In this document: piece after piece, positions 61,822-64,000 of the stretch | Layout: every line of letters starts with the position of its first letter | Position numbering within the stretch: the stretch's first letter is position 1 | From: Thioclava sp. GXIMD2076 | GTDB lineage: Bacteria > Pseudomonadota > Alphaproteobacteria > Rhodobacterales > Rhodobacteraceae | Assembly (NCBI RefSeq): GCF_037949795.1 | Contig: NZ_CP149932.1 | Span: forward strand, 1,973,001-2,037,000 | Reading direction: 5' to 3' | Length of the DNA: 64,000 nucleotides | Notes under the pieces: model-generated | The model's database searches: none | Told to the model about the DNA's origin: nothing | Seen by the model: only the letters and a program-made list of their open reading frames with translations | Program-made: the position numbers and the translations under genes

Positions 61822-62691
61822 CTAACCCGGGAAGATCCGCGCCATCTCGCGGTCGAATTTCGCCCATGTCATAGTGGCCTTGTTGCCCGCATATCCATGG
61901 TAATGCGATTGCCCGGTCGAGGTCGGCAGGCCGGCCCAGATCTTGGCGAGATTGTTCATGAAGCTCTGACGCGAGAGCGTGCCCGCCATCAGTCTGCTCA
62001 GCCCCGCTTCCTCGAGGAGCAGGTCTGCCAGACGGTCCTGGATATCGGGGCTGAACCGGGTGCTGGTGTCCAGCTCCAGCATATTGGCAAGCCGCCTGAG
62101 CGTGGTCGGGATGAACTGGTAGCGCCCGATGGCATGGGGCTGGCCGGGGGTCGCGTCGATCCATTGGTAGATCTGGCCCAGCGTCATCTGGCTCGGCGCG
62201 CGTGCGGGGCGGCGCTTGGCACCGTAATTGACCGCGTCATACCCCGCAGGGCCAGCTTCTGCTTGCGCGATCAGGTGACGGATCCATTGGGCCTCATCCG
62301 AGCCCTGCCGCATGAAGGGCGCAAGACGGGCGATCGGCTCCATCGGGTCCATCAGGCTGTCAGGGTTCTCGGCGGTGCGGTTGGCACGCACACGGCGCGG
62401 CATGGGGGCAAAGAAGCTCGAGCCTCCGGTGCCGGCAAAGAGGCTACCAGGCAGGAGCGGCCCCGCCTCCGCAGCGACAGCCGCCGCCTGCTCCTTGGTG
62501 GGAAGGCTTGCCAGCTCGACCAGCGGAGTGGCGGCCGACTGGCCTTGCAAAGACGGGATGAGGGCCTGCGAACGCTCGACAGTGCCTCCCTGCGCGGCCA
62601 GCAGCGACACAGGCTGCGCCGCGACCGGCGCGGTCGCGAGGCTGGCGAGGGCGAGCGGCAGGGCGCGCAAGAAAAAGCCATACTGGCACAT
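61822..62691 (-). CDS. Secreted lysozyme-like (phage-type muramidase fold) protein
   Basis: A 289-residue protein. A signal peptide (residues about 1-26, ending PVAAQP) leads a linker of 110 residues rich in Ala, Pro, Ser. The C-terminal domain from about residue 130 resembles lambda-type lysozymes and GH104 proteins: LIAQAEAGPAGYDAVNYGAKRRPAR (with a candidate catalytic Glu in AEAG), MTLGQIYQWI, HAIGRYQFIPTTLRRLANML and a C-terminal FMNNLAKIWAGLP. It likely cleaves or binds peptidoglycan outside the membrane. It is not in a phage context; no other phage gene is near. Confidence 0.78.
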   Translation of the reverse strand: MCQYGFFLRALPLALASLATAPVAAQPVSLLAAQGGTVERSQALIPSLQGQSAATPLVELASLPTKEQAAAVAAEAGPLLPGSLFAGTGGSSFFAPMPRRVRANRTAENPDSLMDPMEPIARLAPFMRQGSDEAQWIRHLIAQAEAGPAGYDAVNYGAKRRPARAPSQMTLGQIYQWIDATPGQPHAIGRYQFIPTTLRRLANMLELDTSTRFSPDIQDRLADLLLEEAGLSRLMAGTLSRQSFMNNLAKIWAGLPTSTGQSHYHGYAGNKATMTWAKFDREMARIFPG

Positions 62692-62790
62692 AGGCAATCC
62701 CGGGTTCTGGGTGTCCCTGTGTTTCTGCCAGCGATATCTTCAGAAATCGTTTATGCGCACGAAGACTCGCGCCGGAGGCGAGCGTATGAA

Positions 62791-62817
62791 AAAGGCCCCG
62801 GATCGCTCCGGGGCCTT
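62791..62817 (-). terminator. Terminator after the RND pump gene
   Basis: AAGGCCCCGGA (62792-62802) pairs with TCCGGGGCCTT (62807-62817), a 4-base loop between. On the minus strand TTTTTC follows. Confidence 0.88.
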
Positions 62818-62837
62818 CGCAGTCGGTTTTCAGGATT

Positions 62838-64000
62838 TCAGAGCTTCTCGCCCCGCACGCTCTTGTCGGAGATCTTGCGGATCAGGACATAGAAGCTCGG
62901 GACGAGGAAAATCCCGATGAAGGTGGCCGCCACCATACCGCCCAGAACACCGATACCGATGGCATTCTGTGCCGCAGCCCCCGCGCCCGAGGCGCGTGCC
63001 AGAGGCAGAACCCCGAGCATGAAGGCGATGGAAGTCATCAGGATCGGGCGCAGACGCATCCGGGCGGCCTCGATCGTGGCCTCGTAGAGTTTCTTGCCCT
63101 CGGCCTCGAGATCCTTGGCGAATTCCACGATCAGGATCGCGTTCTTCGCGGCCAGACCGACCGTCGTCAGCAGGCCCACCTTGAAGTAGACGTCATTCGA
63201 CTGGCCGAAGAGCTTGGCTGCCGCAAGCGCGCCCAGCACCCCGATCGGCACCACCAGCATGACGGAGATCGGGATCGACCAGCTTTCATAGAGCGCCGCG
63301 AGGAACAGGAAGACCACCAGAACCGAGATCGCATAGAGCATCGGTGCCTGATTGCCCGACTGGCGTTCCTGATAGGACATGCCGGTCCAGGAGGCGGAAT
63401 AGCCACCATCCATATCGGCCACCAGTTTCTCCATCTCGTTCATCGCATCACCCGAGGAGTAGCCATCCCCCGCGCTGCCCTGCACCTCGATGGCCTGTGT
63501 GCCACCGATCCGCGACAGCGAGGGCGAGACGCTCTGCCATCCGGTCGTCATGAAGGCCGAGAAGGGCACCATGTCGCCATCGGTATTGCGCGCATACCAC
63601 TTGCCGATATCCTCGGGCTGCATCCGGTAGGGAGCATCCCCCTGAACGATCACGGGGTTGAGGTTGCCGTCCTGATTGTAGTCGTTGACATTGCTCGAGG
63701 CGAAAATGGTCGAGAGCATCGAATTGACCTCGGAAATGGTCAGCCCGAAGCTTTCCGCCTTCTGCTGGTCGACATTGATCTTCAGCGCGGCCTCCTCCTC
63801 GTTATTGTTCACGCGGACTGCAGAGAGCATCTTGTCCTGATTTGCCGTGGCCACGAGTTTGTTGGCTGCAGCGCGCAGTTTCTCGATGCCCTGATTGCCC
63901 TGATCCACGAGATACATCGAGAAGCCGGTCGAATTGCCCAGACCCTGAATTGCGGGCGGAAGCAGGAAGTAGATTTGACCTTTGCGGCTCGATCCGAACT
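62838..64000 (-). CDS. RND efflux pump inner-membrane transporter, C-terminal part
   Basis: The last 387 residues or so of an AcrB/MexB-type multidrug pump; the beginning lies beyond the window edge. The visible part has the porter-domain IYFLLPPAIQGLGNSTGFSMYLVDQGNQGIEKL (in runs), YSASWTGMSYQERQSG, and then membrane helices such as YAISVLVVFLFLAALYES, VMLVVPIGVLGALAAAKLF, DVYFKVGLLTTVGLAAKNAILIVEFAKDL and IGIGVLGGMVAATFIGIFLVPSFYVLI. The proton-relay residues of helix 4 are not in the window; those of helix 10 are partly visible. A terminator follows the stop. Confidence 0.93.
   Translation of the reverse strand, partial: FGSSRKGQIYFLLPPAIQGLGNSTGFSMYLVDQGNQGIEKLRAAANKLVATANQDKMLSAVRVNNNEEEAALKINVDQQKAESFGLTISEVNSMLSTIFASSNVNDYNQDGNLNPVIVQGDAPYRMQPEDIGKWYARNTDGDMVPFSAFMTTGWQSVSPSLSRIGGTQAIEVQGSAGDGYSSGDAMNEMEKLVADMDGGYSASWTGMSYQERQSGNQAPMLYAISVLVVFLFLAALYESWSIPISVMLVVPIGVLGALAAAKLFGQSNDVYFKVGLLTTVGLAAKNAILIVEFAKDLEAEGKKLYEATIEAARMRLRPILMTSIAFMLGVLPLARASGAGAAAQNAIGIGVLGGMVAATFIGIFLVPSFYVLIRKISDKSVRGEKL

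Noticed and set aside
61822..62691. Prophage remnant because of the lysozyme-like gene
   Set aside because: It has a signal peptide and no structural, integrase or repressor gene is near.

Overview
The window looks like a chromosomal piece of a GC-rich alphaproteobacterium of the Rhodobacteraceae/Paracoccaceae. The evidence is gene content and order: radA-cvpA-purF beside alr, dnaB and pyrC-pyrE; a siroheme/sulfite/APS-reductase operon with DUF2849 and DUF934; a TRAP dicarboxylate system; and ugp genes. The genus cannot be fixed from sequence alone. No rRNA, tRNA, CRISPR array, insertion sequence, prophage or plasmid feature was seen. Genes are densely packed and mostly core, with one accessory-looking glycan region.

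Layout. 1-1084: 5' part of aconitase. 1.5-6.4 kb: DUF1223 protein, a lipid A-type acyltransferase, an EamA transporter and transketolase. 6.7-7.8 kb: a coiled-coil gene and zapA (Z-ring pair). 8-18.3 kb: purF, cvpA, radA, a small SH3 lipoprotein, a membrane coiled-coil protein, alr, dnaB, pyrE and pyrC (nucleotide synthesis, replication, repair, wall precursor). 18.5 kb: a DUF1127 protein. 18.9-28.4 kb: a surface-glycan-type cluster of two GT2-like proteins, two GT32-like proteins, a hydrolase-fold protein and a methyltransferase. Several of these are fusions or internal duplications of each other's domains; this is the least understood region. 28.6-31.8 kb: L,D-transpeptidase, infC, an NAD(P)-binding protein, a phosphoesterase. 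31.8-37.4 kb: fpr and the assimilatory sulfate operon, with a divergent Lrp-type regulator. 37.4-45.1 kb: a P450, then dctB-dctD-dctP-dctQ-dctM. 45.2-48.8 kb: UPF0303 protein, tpiA, an A-type Fe-S carrier, DUF3307 and SatD-like pair, SufT-like protein. 49-54.4 kb: esterase, ROK and TetR regulators, monomeric isocitrate dehydrogenase. 54.6-58.8 kb: ugpBAEC. 58.8-64 kb: DUF2177, M19 dipeptidase with divergent LysR, a structured noncoding segment, a lysozyme-like secreted protein and the 3' end of an RND pump gene.

How the genes work together. The sulfur operon makes siroheme (cobA), reduces APS to sulfite (cysH) and sulfite to sulfide (cysI), probably with electrons from the ferredoxin-NADP reductase; the divergent Lrp-type gene is the natural regulator. 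The dct genes form a sensor-regulator-transporter unit, but the regulator has lost key parts of the sigma-54 ATPase, and two phased dyads lie upstream of dctP. The ugp genes form a complete glycerol-3-phosphate-type ABC importer.

The signals most worth following are: the fused and duplicated proteins of the glycan cluster; the degenerate DctD and its candidate operators; two candidate small-RNA or small-ORF loci (27.48-27.65 kb and 61.43-61.79 kb); and a 10-bp-arm inverted repeat over the start of the SatD-like gene. All functional statements rest on reading the sequence and on remembered family knowledge; no database search was run.
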